DNA of 64,000 bases from Gammaproteobacteria bacterium (GCA_021648145.1 JAKITI010000005.1:1-64000); one strand, 5' to 3'. Counted from the first letter of the stretch, positions 26,310-35,406 are shown. The notes: generated by a model from the sequence alone, not told the origin. A program made the numbers and translations.

Positions 26310-28643
26310 ATGAACAAAGCAATTATTTTAGCAAAGGTCTGCATTTTTATACTCATTTGTAGCAATAGTGTATTTGCGCAAAGTGTTGTTAGCATTCAAA
26401 TTCAGGAGCAAACCGGCAATAGTCACACAAATGAGCACATCACCTTTGGTCATGTATTCAAGCAAGGTGATGTAGCTACTACAAGCAGCCTTGTTGCCAG
26501 CTCAGGTGGCGGCACACTACCTTTACAGGTGAATAAAAAAAGCACGCACGCGGACGGTTCGCTACGACACGCTATCCTGTCCTTAAAACTGGATAACATC
26601 AATGCTAATGAGCTGGTAGATATCAACCTGGAAGCTGGACAATCACCATTGCCGGGGAGTAATCTGCAACTCGCTGATTTGATGTCTTCCGAGTTTACTT
26701 CTTCCGTTGATTTCGTGTTGGAGGGCGTAAATTATACCGCAAGCCTGACAGACGGTATCGCCGAAGGGAATGTACAAAACTGGCTCGAAGGTCCGCTGGC
26801 TGCTGAATGGCTGGTTCGGGCTTCGGTCAAGAACGCTCAAGGTGTAGTTCATCCACATCTTACTGTTCGTTTTAACGTCAGAACCTATGCAGGATTTGCC
26901 AAAACAAAACTGGATGTGATTGTTGAAAACAGTTGGTCGTATGTTGCCAGTCCAAAAGATTTTACTTACAACGTTACAGTGAATGTAGAAGGTCAATCGG
27001 TTTATAACAAAGCAGGTTTAGAGCATTTTAGCCAAGCTAGATGGAAAAAAACCTTTTGGAATAACGGTGGCACAGGTTTAGATGTGATTTTTGACAAGAA
27101 CTATTTGATGCAAACACGTGCTTTTCCAAATTATGACCTATCGTTACAAATACCTGAAACAACTTTAAGCAGTGTTGAAAGTGAGATTAACGCCTCAAAC
27201 ACTGAACCAATGGGGGTTTCAGTTATTAACCCTTATATGCTTGGCGGTGGTGGTCGCCCAGAGATTGGGCCATTACACAAATGGAGTTCTCTTTATCTGT
27301 TGAGTATGGATAAAAGAGCCAAAGACGGAATGATGAAAATTGGTACTTCTGGTGGTAGTTGGTCTATTCACTATCGCGACCAAAACACAGACCTTCCAAT
27401 ATCGGTGTTAGATTATCCTTATGCATCGGTTCTTGCAGGTGGCTTTAGTACAACTAATCCGAACACAGGGCGGAACGAAGCCTTTCCTCGTTGTGATGAT
27501 GGTGACTGCAATTCTCCATACTCACACGATACAGCACATCAACCTTCATTTGCTTACACTCCTTATTTAATTACTGGTGATCATTTTTACCTCGAAGAAC
27601 TTATGTTTTGGTCAAGTTTCAATATACTTTGGAATCACCCTGTTGATAGAAATCATGAAGAAGGTCTAATAAAAGCTAATCAGGTTAGAGGTCAGGCGTG
27701 GATGTTACGAACTATAGGGCAAGCAGCTTATATTACGCCAGATGGTCACCCACTAAAAAGTTACTATATAGATGTTATCAATAACAATCTTGCATACTAT
27801 AATAATAGGTACTTAGTGGATTCCACCACCTTCAATCCTTTAGGGTTTGTAACTGAAAGCTATGCCATAAATCACGCTGAAAAAAGAGGAAATCCATCTT
27901 GGATGGATGATTTTTTTACTTGGTCTATCGGTTACTTAAAAGCGTTGGGTTTTCAAGATGCAAGCCCGTTATTAGAGTGGAAAGTAACATCAGCCGTAGA
28001 GCGCATGACCAATGCAGATTATTGTTGGATATTAGGGTCTCCTTATTCCTTAATAGTGAGAGATGGTTCTGATTATCCGTTATACACCACTTTTGCCGAA
28101 GTCTATAATGAAACTGTAAATGTAAAACATCCTGAAGTTACTGGTTTGGAATGTGGTAGCCAATCTATGGCAGATGCCCTAGGGTTGTCTTTAGGGGAAA
28201 TGTATGGATACGCAGGTAGTACAGTAGGTTACCCTGCAAATTTACAGATTGCATTAGCAATAGCCACAGAAACTTCGTACCCAAACGCTGCTTTAGCTTG
28301 GCAAGTATTTGAGGGGCGTTCGGTTAAACCCAATTATGCTGACTCACCTCAATTTGCGATAGTACCGTTTGTAAGTGAAATAGCGACTACTCCAGTTGAG
28401 GATATCACCGCTCCAACTGTCACAAATCTTGACATCACGATCACTGGCAATATCCCCAATGCGACGGCTCTGACATCCGGTTCGGCTACGGGTGTTGTTC
28501 AAGCCAATGGTGATTTCACCATCACCGTCACAGTGCCGGACGGCACAACACTGGTGACACTAACCGCAACCCTTGAAAACCAGACATCAACAATTGATGT
28601 CAATATCGACGCAGACTTCAGCACATCAATAACCAACCCATAA
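26310..28643 (+). CDS. Large secreted protein with RIFT-barrel-like N-terminus
   Basis: A 777-residue protein with signal peptide (NKAIILAKVCIFILICSN, cleavage near VFA). Residues about 30-110 (ITFGHVFKQGDV, LPLQVNKKSTHADGSLRHAI) resemble the N-terminal RIFT-barrel domain of PcRGLX/YetA-type polysaccharide lyases. The middle part is rich in aromatics, as in carbohydrate-active helical-barrel proteins, but I see no known catalytic motif. A tail of about 80 residues from DITAPTVTNLDI looks Ig-like and is the duplicated segment. GGAG precedes the ATG. The middle of the gene looks more A+T-rich than its start and neighbours, hinting at transfer or mosaic origin. A role in polysaccharide binding or cleavage is inference only. 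Confidence 0.65.
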   Translation: MNKAIILAKVCIFILICSNSVFAQSVVSIQIQEQTGNSHTNEHITFGHVFKQGDVATTSSLVASSGGGTLPLQVNKKSTHADGSLRHAILSLKLDNINANELVDINLEAGQSPLPGSNLQLADLMSSEFTSSVDFVLEGVNYTASLTDGIAEGNVQNWLEGPLAAEWLVRASVKNAQGVVHPHLTVRFNVRTYAGFAKTKLDVIVENSWSYVASPKDFTYNVTVNVEGQSVYNKAGLEHFSQARWKKTFWNNGGTGLDVIFDKNYLMQTRAFPNYDLSLQIPETTLSSVESEINASNTEPMGVSVINPYMLGGGGRPEIGPLHKWSSLYLLSMDKRAKDGMMKIGTSGGSWSIHYRDQNTDLPISVLDYPYASVLAGGFSTTNPNTGRNEAFPRCDDGDCNSPYSHDTAHQPSFAYTPYLITGDHFYLEELMFWSSFNILWNHPVDRNHEEGLIKANQVRGQAWMLRTIGQAAYITPDGHPLKSYYIDVINNNLAYYNNRYLVDSTTFNPLGFVTESYAINHAEKRGNPSWMDDFFTWSIGYLKALGFQDASPLLEWKVTSAVERMTNADYCWILGSPYSLIVRDGSDYPLYTTFAEVYNETVNVKHPEVTGLECGSQSMADALGLSLGEMYGYAGSTVGYPANLQIALAIATETSYPNAALAWQVFEGRSVKPNYADSPQFAIVPFVSEIATTPVEDITAPTVTNLDITITGNIPNATALTSGSATGVVQANGDFTITVTVPDGTTLVTLTATLENQTSTIDVNIDADFSTSITNP
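28484..28634 (+). repeat. Direct repeat, right copy (encodes protein tail)
   Basis: Matches 26129-26273 with one six-base insertion (an extra ATCACC-type codon pair). It encodes the last part of the 777-residue secreted protein. Confidence 0.85.
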
Positions 28644-28667
28644 CCCCATGAAACATTGGAGAAACTT

Positions 28668-29295
28668 ATGATTAAAATTAAACACACACTCGCAATTCTT
28701 GTCCTTAGCAGTACACTTGCGGCTTGCGGCTTGCGGCGGTGATGGCGGTGGCGACCCTGACCCCATGGATACCACCAAGCCCGTCATCACTCTAACAGGA
28801 GCAAACCCCCAGGCTATCATAGTAGGAAATACCTATACCGAACTGGGCGCAACTGCTACGGACAATCTAGACGGTGACATCACCGCCAATATCGTCGTTG
28901 ATGCCAGTGCAGTCAATACAGATCAGGCAGGAGACTATACAGTTACCTACAATGTGAGCGATGCCGCCAGCAATGCAGCAGACCAGATAGTACGGACGGT
29001 CACGGTAAGTATGGCCGCCGTTCTTGGCACAATCCAGATTGATTCCATCGGTGTCACCATTACCTATGACGAAAAGCTGGACGCATTGAGTGAGACAGTC
29101 ATGAAAATTGACGACGACACCCCGATTACCAACACGGTTGTTTTTGCCGACTCGCCAGACAATACAATCACCATCAATGCTGACCTGAGCGCATATACAA
29201 TTGACAGTAATTTTACAGTGGATATTACGGCAAATATCGAGGATCGCGCTTCAAATGCAGACTCTACAAAAATAACTACAACAATAAATCCATAA
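28668..29295 (+). pseudogene. Ig-like lipoprotein broken by a 7-bp repeat at its lipobox
   Basis: From the ATG at 28668 (GGAG upstream) the frame reads [20 protein letters not shown] and then GLRR and a stop. The following frame continues [20 protein letters not shown] and on to 29295. Three tandem TTGCGGC units cover the break. With two units the sequence would be one lipoprotein of about 205 residues with a proper lipobox (LAAC-GG). After the Gly/Asp linker comes a DUF5011/HYR-type Ig-like domain ([30 protein letters not shown]) and a second beta-rich domain ending TTTINP. It is off in this sequence, either decayed or phase-variable. Confidence 0.7.
28717..28737 (+). repeat. Three tandem copies of TTGCGGC
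   Basis: Heptamer units at 28717-28723, 28724-28730 and 28731-28737 span the lipobox codons of the lipoprotein gene. Two, five or eight units would keep the gene in frame; three units shift it to a stop. Confidence 0.9.
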
Positions 29296-29317
29296 AATGA
29301 GAATAAAAGGGGCATCA

Positions 29318-29491
29318 ATGTCTACTCGACATCTCAAATCAAACTTTATAGAAAAAACACTTTTCTTATGTTTTTTCTTTTTATTGGGAACTGCAAATCT
29401 ATTGGCGCAATCCAGATTGATTCCATAGGTGTCGGCCCACCACCTATGGCGAAGAGCTGGCCGCATTGAGTGAGACAGTCATGGAAATTGA
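29318..29491 (+). pseudogene. Signal peptide joined to a decayed copy of the lipoprotein gene
   Basis: An ATG at 29318 with GGGG five bases upstream opens a clear signal peptide (HLKSNFIEKTLFLCFFFLLG, then TANLLAQ), which stops at 29426-29428. From 29402 to 29491 the DNA is a degraded copy of 29024-29111 of the lipoprotein gene, including GCATTGAGTGAGACAGTCAT, with an indel that breaks the frame. The remnant runs into the end of the convergent rbgA at 29497. It appears to be another lost member of a local array of secreted Ig-like proteins. Confidence 0.65.
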
Positions 29492-29496
29492 ATGCC

Positions 29497-30324
29497 TTAT
29501 ACCGGATGCTCTAAACTCACACGTCCCAAAGCACCCGACCTAAGATCATGAATCAAAACTTCTGATGCTTTATGCAGATCAACAACTCCACCCGGTCGCA
29601 AACCACCTCTTTTTCTGCCGATAATATCCAGAAGCTGCTCATCGCTTTCAGGTATTTTTTTCAATTTGTAACGATCCATTACACGCTGTGGATAGCTTTC
29701 CAATAAAAACCCAGCAGCATAAAGTGCAATATCTTCATACTCAATGGCTGTATTTTTAATTGCTCCAGTCACGGCAAGACGATACCCGCTATTTTCATCT
29801 TCAATTTTGGGCCAGAGAATCCCTGGGGTATCCGATAGAACAATGCCATTATCTAAATAGATTTTTTGCTGAGATTTTGTAACAGCAGGTTCATTACCTA
29901 CTTTTGCAATAATTTTTCCGGTGAGAATATTAATCAATGTCGATTTACCAACATTGGGAATTCCCATAATCATGGTACGAATACGCTGCTCTTTCTGGAC
30001 TTTTTTAGGTAACATCTGCCTGCAAATACTCGATATTTTTCGAATCTGTCCAGGCTTTTCTGAAGTCATTGCTAAAGCCTTCACACCCCGCTCCTGCTCT
30101 AGGTGATCCAGCCACGCCTTCGTGACCAAAGGATCAGCCAAATCACTTTTGTTCAAAATTTTAATACAGGGACGATTGCCTCGAAGTTCAGTGACCAGTG
30201 GATTTTCACTACTAAAAGGCAGCCGCGCATCCATCACCTCAATGACAATATCAATCTTTGGCATCGCCTCAACAATCTTCTTGCGAGCCTTGTGCATATG
30301 GCCGGGATACCACTGAATCGCCAT
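29497..30324 (-). CDS. rbgA: Circularly permuted ribosome-biogenesis GTPase (YlqF/RbgA)
   Basis: GTPase of the YlqF/YawG family that helps late assembly of the 50S subunit. The permuted motif order is visible: G4 NKSD at 58-61 comes before G1 GIPNVGKST at 121-129 and G3 DTPG at 165-168. N-terminal WYPGHM-KA is characteristic. The 275 residues fit the family. It lies 24 bases downstream of the DEAD-box helicase gene, so the two may be co-transcribed. Confidence 0.94.
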   Translation of the reverse strand: MAIQWYPGHMHKARKKIVEAMPKIDIVIEVMDARLPFSSENPLVTELRGNRPCIKILNKSDLADPLVTKAWLDHLEQERGVKALAMTSEKPGQIRKISSICRQMLPKKVQKEQRIRTMIMGIPNVGKSTLINILTGKIIAKVGNEPAVTKSQQKIYLDNGIVLSDTPGILWPKIEDENSGYRLAVTGAIKNTAIEYEDIALYAAGFLLESYPQRVMDRYKLKKIPESDEQLLDIIGRKRGGLRPGGVVDLHKASEVLIHDLRSGALGRVSLEHPV

Positions 30325-30348
30325 AATCGCTCCTAAACTAACGAATAA

Positions 30349-31668
30349 CTACCGAGTTGATCTCGAGTGGTTTGTTCTTGAGTGACCTGAACCTGACCTT
30401 GATTTTTCATTTTGGCCACCACCATGCCCACGATGCTTAGAATCAGCACTGTGTCCTTCATGACGAATTTTTGGCTTCTTTGGCTTTTTAGGGGTTCTGG
30501 GGCCACCTTTACGAGGTTCTGTCAGTGGTACCGTATGTTTAGGTTCAAAACCCACTTCAGTTTCACGTGGCAAACGTTGTTGAATCAAGGTTTCAATTCC
30601 TTGCAACAACTTCGCTTCATCGGCGCTCACTAAAGATATCGCTTCACCTTCAGAGCCTGCACGTCCGGTACGCCCGATACGATGCACATAATCTTCAGCA
30701 ACATTGGGCAATTCAAAATTGACAACATGGGGCAATTGTTCAATATCAATACCACGCGCGGCAATATCAGTTGCCACTAATACACGAACGGCTCCCGACT
30801 TAAACTGCGCCAAAGCTTTGGTTCGTGCGCCCTGGCTTTTATTGCCGTGTATCGCCGCCGCTTTGATGCCATCTCGCTCAAGCTTTTGTGTAAGACGGTT
30901 CGCACCATGTTTAGTGCGGGTAAACACCAATACTTGTTGCCAATTATTATCACTGATTAGAAAGCTCAGTAGAGCAGTTTTACTGCTCTTATCCACTTCA
31001 AAAATAGTTTGCTTAACACTCTTCGCAGCCGCATTGCGTGGGCTCACTTCGATCTGGATCGGGTCATGCAAAATACCACCAGACAAGCGGCGTATTTCAT
31101 TAGAAAACGTGGCTGAAAAGAGTAAGTTCTGGCGATATTTTGGTAACGCAGCAAGAATTTTGCGAATATCACGGATGAACCCCATATCCAGCATACGGTC
31201 TGCTTCATCCAGAACCAATATTTCCACTTGGGAAAATTTAACCGCATTCTGATTAAAAAGATCCAGTAAACGCCCAGGTGTTGCCACCAACACATCCACT
31301 CCACCACGCAACTTTTGCATCTGCGGATTAATCTTTACACCACCAAACACCACCGTTGAAGTCAGTGAAAGGTGCTTGCTATAGGTCGCTACACTTGCAG
31401 CCACCTGTGCGGCCAATTCGCGTGTTGGGGTTAATACTAACGCCCTCACACAATTGGGTTTTGCTTTCTCGCCACCTGACAACTGTTGCAATAACGGCAA
31501 AGTAAAACCTGCTGTTTTACCTGTTCCGGTCTGCGCAGCCGCCATCACATCGCGCCCTGCAAGTATTGCAGGAATCGCCTCTTTTTGTACGGGAGAAGGG
31601 GTGTCATAACCCTGCTCACTGACGGCACGCAAAAGAGAGTCGGATAAACCAAGGGAAGAAAATGTCAT
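30349..31668 (-). CDS. rhlE: DEAD-box RNA helicase, RhlE type
   Basis: ATP-dependent RNA helicase of 439 residues. Q motif ([13 protein letters not shown]), motif I AQTGTGKT, Ia [15 protein letters not shown] in [19 protein letters not shown] and [12 protein letters not shown] are all present. The C-terminal tail of about 70 residues is rich in Lys, Arg, Gly, His and Ser, as in RhlE-type enzymes, and should bind RNA. It precedes rbgA on the same strand, fitting a joint role in ribosome assembly. Distinction from other DEAD-box subfamilies rests on the short core and tail. Confidence 0.92.
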   Translation of the reverse strand: MTFSSLGLSDSLLRAVSEQGYDTPSPVQKEAIPAILAGRDVMAAAQTGTGKTAGFTLPLLQQLSGGEKAKPNCVRALVLTPTRELAAQVAASVATYSKHLSLTSTVVFGGVKINPQMQKLRGGVDVLVATPGRLLDLFNQNAVKFSQVEILVLDEADRMLDMGFIRDIRKILAALPKYRQNLLFSATFSNEIRRLSGGILHDPIQIEVSPRNAAAKSVKQTIFEVDKSSKTALLSFLISDNNWQQVLVFTRTKHGANRLTQKLERDGIKAAAIHGNKSQGARTKALAQFKSGAVRVLVATDIAARGIDIEQLPHVVNFELPNVAEDYVHRIGRTGRAGSEGEAISLVSADEAKLLQGIETLIQQRLPRETEVGFEPKHTVPLTEPRKGGPRTPKKPKKPKIRHEGHSADSKHRGHGGGQNEKSRSGSGHSRTNHSRSTR

Positions 31669-31853
31669 AAAATTAGGTACTCAAAAAACTTAGGTAATAA
31701 AATATAGCTATCAAATATTTCTTAAAGATATCATGCGGGAACTCACAGCCAAGCATCAAAACTGACTCCGAGTTGTATAAAGCAAATGGTATAAATGATC
31801 GCATTATATCAAATCATGAAGAAATGAGACCTTATTATTTTATGAACGTTCAT

Positions 31854-32125
31854 CTAACACTGCTTATGCTTCCAACATCGTTTCCGCCAATCACTCGGAT
31901 AAACAGGCTCATCCTGCTGCCAAACGCCTAAACCGGCTTCTTTTGTTCTTTTTGCAGCCGAATAACTCGCCTGATTCCTCACCCACGCAGACTTAAGCTA
32001 TCACTATCATCGACCTTCACCACTTTACCGTCCAAGATAAAATAAACTTCGCTTTCAGGCACTGAAGCCACAACTCCGCTCCAAGCAAAAACAGATAAAT
32101 ACAATACAATATTTGCTCTTTTCAT
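31854..32125 (-). pseudogene. Staphylococcal-nuclease-like gene with internal deletion
   Basis: From the ATG at 32125 (AAGGAT upstream) a signal peptide NIVLYLSVFAWSGVVAS leads into FILDGKVVKVDDSDSLSLRG and a stop at 31979-31981. The start of the Ig-free OB-fold of thermonucleases (V-DGDT-L) is recognisable. The next frame at once reads VRNQASYSAAKRTKEAGLGV, then WQQDEPVYPSDWRKR to a stop at 31854. This matches the family C-terminus (A-RGLW-DP-PP-WRR). The catalytic middle part is missing, so the gene is dead. The divergent gene starts at 32272. Confidence 0.7.
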
Positions 32126-32160
32126 AATCATCCTTGATAAGTAAAGACAAGATCACCATT

Positions 32161-32203
32161 TGGTAATTTACTGGTAATGTTCAGGTGATGTCTATCTTAT
32201 AAA
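32161..32203 (+). promoter_or_regulatory. Three 11-bp direct repeats ahead of a -10 box (OmpR/PhoB-type operator)
   Basis: TGGTAATTTAC, TGGTAATGTTC and AGGTGATGTCT lie head to tail at 32161-32193, followed four bases later by TATAAA at 32198-32203. Direct repeats spaced 11 bp and placed over the -35 position are how OmpR/PhoB-family activators usually bind. The regulator encoded at 33344 is the obvious candidate. Confidence 0.6.
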
Positions 32204-32271
32204 ATCGCATTTCAAAGTAAATATAAGTTGTGAAATATACCTTTAAACAAAGAAAGAAGGAAAAAAATAGT

Positions 32272-33207
32272 ATGCAGTATCAAATATTTAGAAAGTGGTT
32301 TTTTTTACTCACTTATTTTTTTGTTTTTGGTTTGCCAGCCGCCGCCTTTGCCAGTGGTGGCCACTCTGACAGCGGTGTTGAAAGCAACATCGAAATTGAA
32401 TTCTTTAGTGTAGGTGATTCGAAGTCGAATATAGGAAATGCACAAGTTGGCACCTCTGGTGTGCTTATTGAGGCTGAGTACGAAAAAAATGACTTAAGCT
32501 TTTCATTTGGTTTCGAAAGGTGGAATTATAACTGGTCAAACTCGGAAAGCCTTCCTTTTGTTTCCGGTATAACCAGTACTCCCTGGAGTACTTTCAACAC
32601 GCTGCAATTTGGTGCTGCTTATGAGCAAGAAGTAAACGACCAATGGGAACTTCAATATTATGTTGAAGCTGAATCTTCCTTTGAAAAAGAGAGAAGTCAA
32701 TCAAATGAGTATGAAGTAGGTGTCGATTTTACTTATGAAGCATCGAAACAGTGGCATTTTACATTAAATACAAACTATGAATATTTAGATGCGGAGGGAG
32801 GAGAGCTTGGAGTAGATCTTGAAATCGAGTGGAATCATGACAGCAAAGATGGCTGGTCAGGTGAGTTTGAAATAAGCAGTGAATTTCCAGAGACAAGTTT
32901 GACTTATCACTTCATTGAAGAGTTTTCGACGACTATGTTTTATAATGAAAGCGGAACTAACACAATCAGGCTTTCTGACAGCAGCCCAGTGACTGGCATG
33001 CAAGGTGGTTATTTAGAGGACGAGTATAACAGCCTTGGCATTCAACTTGATTATGAGTTGGTGCCTGATAGTTATTTGTCATTGTCACTTCAAAAAAATA
33101 CTGGAAGACAATTAAGCTTTACCGATAGTGCAGGGGGAGAAGGGGAGTCTATATACAAATTTGGTGATACTAACGAAATATCCATTATGTATTCACACAC
33201 ATTCTAA
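32272..33207 (+). CDS. Outer-membrane beta-barrel-like protein
   Basis: A 311-residue exported protein: hydrophobic signal sequence (FRKWFFLLTYFFVFGLPAAA, cleavage near FAS), then alternating polar and aromatic strands, many Glu, Ser, Tyr and Trp, and a C-terminal Phe (IMYSHTF) as in outer-membrane barrels. Repeated strands such as LQYYVEAESSFEKE and FTLNTNYEYLD support a barrel. ATG at 32272 with AAGGA about ten bases upstream is preferred to a GTG 14 codons earlier. It lies just before a two-component system and has a response-regulator-like operator. Substrate or role is unknown. Confidence 0.7.
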   Translation: MQYQIFRKWFFLLTYFFVFGLPAAAFASGGHSDSGVESNIEIEFFSVGDSKSNIGNAQVGTSGVLIEAEYEKNDLSFSFGFERWNYNWSNSESLPFVSGITSTPWSTFNTLQFGAAYEQEVNDQWELQYYVEAESSFEKERSQSNEYEVGVDFTYEASKQWHFTLNTNYEYLDAEGGELGVDLEIEWNHDSKDGWSGEFEISSEFPETSLTYHFIEEFSTTMFYNESGTNTIRLSDSSPVTGMQGGYLEDEYNSLGIQLDYELVPDSYLSLSLQKNTGRQLSFTDSAGGEGESIYKFGDTNEISIMYSHTF

Positions 33208-33233
33208 CCCGTAATTTTAACGTGACAAATCTC

Positions 33234-33268
33234 AACCCTTTCGTCTGGGATCAGCTTGAGGGTTTTTA
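33234..33268 (+). terminator. Probable terminator after the barrel-protein gene
   Basis: AACCCT (33234-33239) pairs with AGGGTT (33259-33264) around a long loop, followed by a T-run. The stem is short, so termination may be partial and some transcripts may reach the response-regulator gene. Confidence 0.5.
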
Positions 33269-33343
33269 ATACAATGTATAAAGAACTATCATGTTTAAAA
33301 AATATGATGCAGGTTTTGCATTAAAGTAGGAAAAATTACTGTA

Positions 33344-34015
33344 ATGAGAATCTTAGTTATCGAAGACGACCTGGTCATTGCTAACTTTATTGTTAAGGGA
33401 TTGAAAGAAGCAGGCTATTGTGTCGATCATGCTGTCGACGGACTAGAAGGGTTGGATCTCGCACTCAATAATAGCTACGATATCAACATCATTGATATTA
33501 TGTTGCCTAAACTGGATGGATTGTCGATTATAGAAAGGATGCGTAAACAGAACATCGAGACACCCGTTATTATTGTCAGTGCTAAACGATCTGTTGATGA
33601 TCGTGTAAAAGGGCTGCAAAGTGGCAGTGATGACTACCTCATTAAACCGTTTTCATTTAGTGAATTATTAGCACGCATACAAGCACATTTGCGACGATCC
33701 AGTAATGTGAGTGAAACGACCCGTTTAACTGCTCATGACTTATCACTCGACTTATTGGCAAGAACAGTCATTCGCGAAGGAAAGAAAATAGAACTGCAAC
33801 CTAAAGAGTTTACACTTTTGGAATATCTTATGCGCAATGCTGGGAACGTTGTCTCAAAAACCATGATTATGGAACGTGTCTGGAATTATAATTTTGATCC
33901 ACAAACCAATGTCGTAGAAGCACGTATTAGTAAACTTAGAGAAAAGGTAGACAAGGATTTTGGTACCTCTTTAATCCACACAATACGTGGTCTTGGTTAC
34001 GTCTTTAAAAAATAA
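33344..34015 (+). CDS. Response regulator, OmpR/PhoB family
   Basis: A 223-residue two-domain regulator. The receiver has the acidic pocket EDD at 7-9, phospho-acceptor D51 in IIDIMLPKLDG and K101 in YLIKPF. The C-terminal winged-helix domain shows LQPKEFTLLEYLMRNAGNVV and the DNA-recognition part NVVEARISKLREKVD, ending TIRGLGYVFKK. Its stop is two bases before the histidine-kinase start. Likely targets are the barrel-protein promoter with 11-bp repeats and the glycosylation genes downstream. The exact subfamily (CusR-, PmrA- or QseB-like) cannot be fixed. Confidence 0.92.
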   Translation: MRILVIEDDLVIANFIVKGLKEAGYCVDHAVDGLEGLDLALNNSYDINIIDIMLPKLDGLSIIERMRKQNIETPVIIVSAKRSVDDRVKGLQSGSDDYLIKPFSFSELLARIQAHLRRSSNVSETTRLTAHDLSLDLLARTVIREGKKIELQPKEFTLLEYLMRNAGNVVSKTMIMERVWNYNFDPQTNVVEARISKLREKVDKDFGTSLIHTIRGLGYVFKK

Positions 34016-34017
34016 AA

Positions 34018-35406
34018 ATGATTCGTTTCCCTAATACTCTGGCATTCAGGTTAACCTTTTGGTACACGTTAGTTGTTATTATTTTAATAACGATCATTTT
34101 TAATGCCTCCTACTTTTCACTCAAAAAAATATTAGACCAAAACATAGAGGATGACCTTCTTGAGGGTACCGTCGAATTTCAAATATTGTACCAAAACGAA
34201 GGGCTGGACGGAGTTAAGAGGGAGATAGAGAGAGAAATAAGTCTAGGAGAGGAGCAAGATTTTTTTTTCCAGCTATTTAACAATGAAGGCATTCAGATTT
34301 ATAGCTCTGATTTATCTCATTGGCAATTTTTACCTGAAAACCAGCACATTATTAAACAAGTATTTTCCACCAGCAAACCTATCTTTCAAACTATAAGTAT
34401 TCAAGAAACAGAATATAAAGCTAAAACCATTCACGATTTAATTGCGCCTGATATTCTGCTGTATACCGGTGAATCAACGGAAGATATACAGGATATAATG
34501 ACATTTTTGTCCAATGTCTTCATCAGCATGTTTTTAATTGTCATTCCAATTGCATTTGGAATAGGTTGGTTAATGGCAGGGCATGCCGTCAAAGATATTA
34601 AAGAAGTCAGCCGTATTGCTTCGGAAATAGAAAAAGGAAAATTAGATCGACGTGTTTCTGTCTCTGCACAAGGAGATGAAATTACACAACTGGTTAATAC
34701 ATTTAATGCCATGCTCGACAGGATAAGGGTCTTGATATTCGAGATGACAGAAATGACCGATAATATTGCGCACGATTTGCGCAGTCCGTTGGCACGTATC
34801 AGAGTGATTTCAGAAACGACACTGTCAAACGAAAACACCCCTAAGGAGTTCAAGTCTGCTGCATCAGATACCATAGAAGAGTGTGACCGATTATTGCAAA
34901 TGATCAATTCAGCGCTTGATGTTGCAGAGGCTGAAGCTGACACAATTCAATTACTGAAACAAAAAGTGAACATCTCACATCTGGTTCAAGATGCCTGTGA
35001 ACTCTTTGAAACGATGGCCGAGAAAAAGGGCATCAAGCTGGCTTGTCGTCTGGATAATAGTTGCTACGTTTACGGTAACATTCAAAATCTGCAACGTATG
35101 CTCGCCAATCTTTTGGACAACGCTATAAAATATACTTCAGCTAATGGCAGGGTGGATGTCGTTTTAACCTGTACCAAGAAGAATATCGAAATTATGGTAA
35201 TGGACACAGGCATGGGTATTCCAAAGGACGATCAAGAGCGGGTATTCGATCGTTTTTTCCGCTGTGATCAGAGCCGCACTCATGATGGGTGTGGTCTGGG
35301 ATTGAGTTTTTCCAGAGCGGTTGCACGCTCCCACAGCGGCGATATAAGTCTGAGCAGTCGCTTAAAAAAAGGCAGCCGTTTTACTATCAAGTTACCCGTC
35401 ACATAA
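34018..35406 (+). CDS. Sensor histidine kinase
   Basis: A 462-residue membrane kinase paired with the preceding regulator. A first membrane segment (about 13-34), a periplasmic sensor of about 130 residues and a second segment (about 165-188) are followed by a HAMP region. The dimerisation domain carries H252 in NIAHDLRSPLARIRV, and the ATPase domain has NLLDNAIKYTS, DTGMGIP and GCGLGLSFSRAV. The ligand is unknown. The sensor domain is acidic, which would suit cations or cationic peptides, but that is only inference. Confidence 0.92.
   Translation: MIRFPNTLAFRLTFWYTLVVIILITIIFNASYFSLKKILDQNIEDDLLEGTVEFQILYQNEGLDGVKREIEREISLGEEQDFFFQLFNNEGIQIYSSDLSHWQFLPENQHIIKQVFSTSKPIFQTISIQETEYKAKTIHDLIAPDILLYTGESTEDIQDIMTFLSNVFISMFLIVIPIAFGIGWLMAGHAVKDIKEVSRIASEIEKGKLDRRVSVSAQGDEITQLVNTFNAMLDRIRVLIFEMTEMTDNIAHDLRSPLARIRVISETTLSNENTPKEFKSAASDTIEECDRLLQMINSALDVAEAEADTIQLLKQKVNISHLVQDACELFETMAEKKGIKLACRLDNSCYVYGNIQNLQRMLANLLDNAIKYTSANGRVDVVLTCTKKNIEIMVMDTGMGIPKDDQERVFDRFFRCDQSRTHDGCGLGLSFSRAVARSHSGDISLSSRLKKGSRFTIKLPVT

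Noticed and set aside
26041-28700. Composite transposon bounded by the 145/151-bp direct repeats
   Set aside because: The repeats are coding tails of a secreted protein, not insertion-sequence ends, and no transposase lies between them.
30704-31252. Open frame of 182 codons opposite the DEAD-box helicase
   Set aside because: Antisense shadow with no ribosome-binding site or family features.
34431-34943. Open frame of 170 codons opposite the histidine kinase
   Set aside because: Ser/Ile-rich antisense shadow inside conserved kinase motifs.
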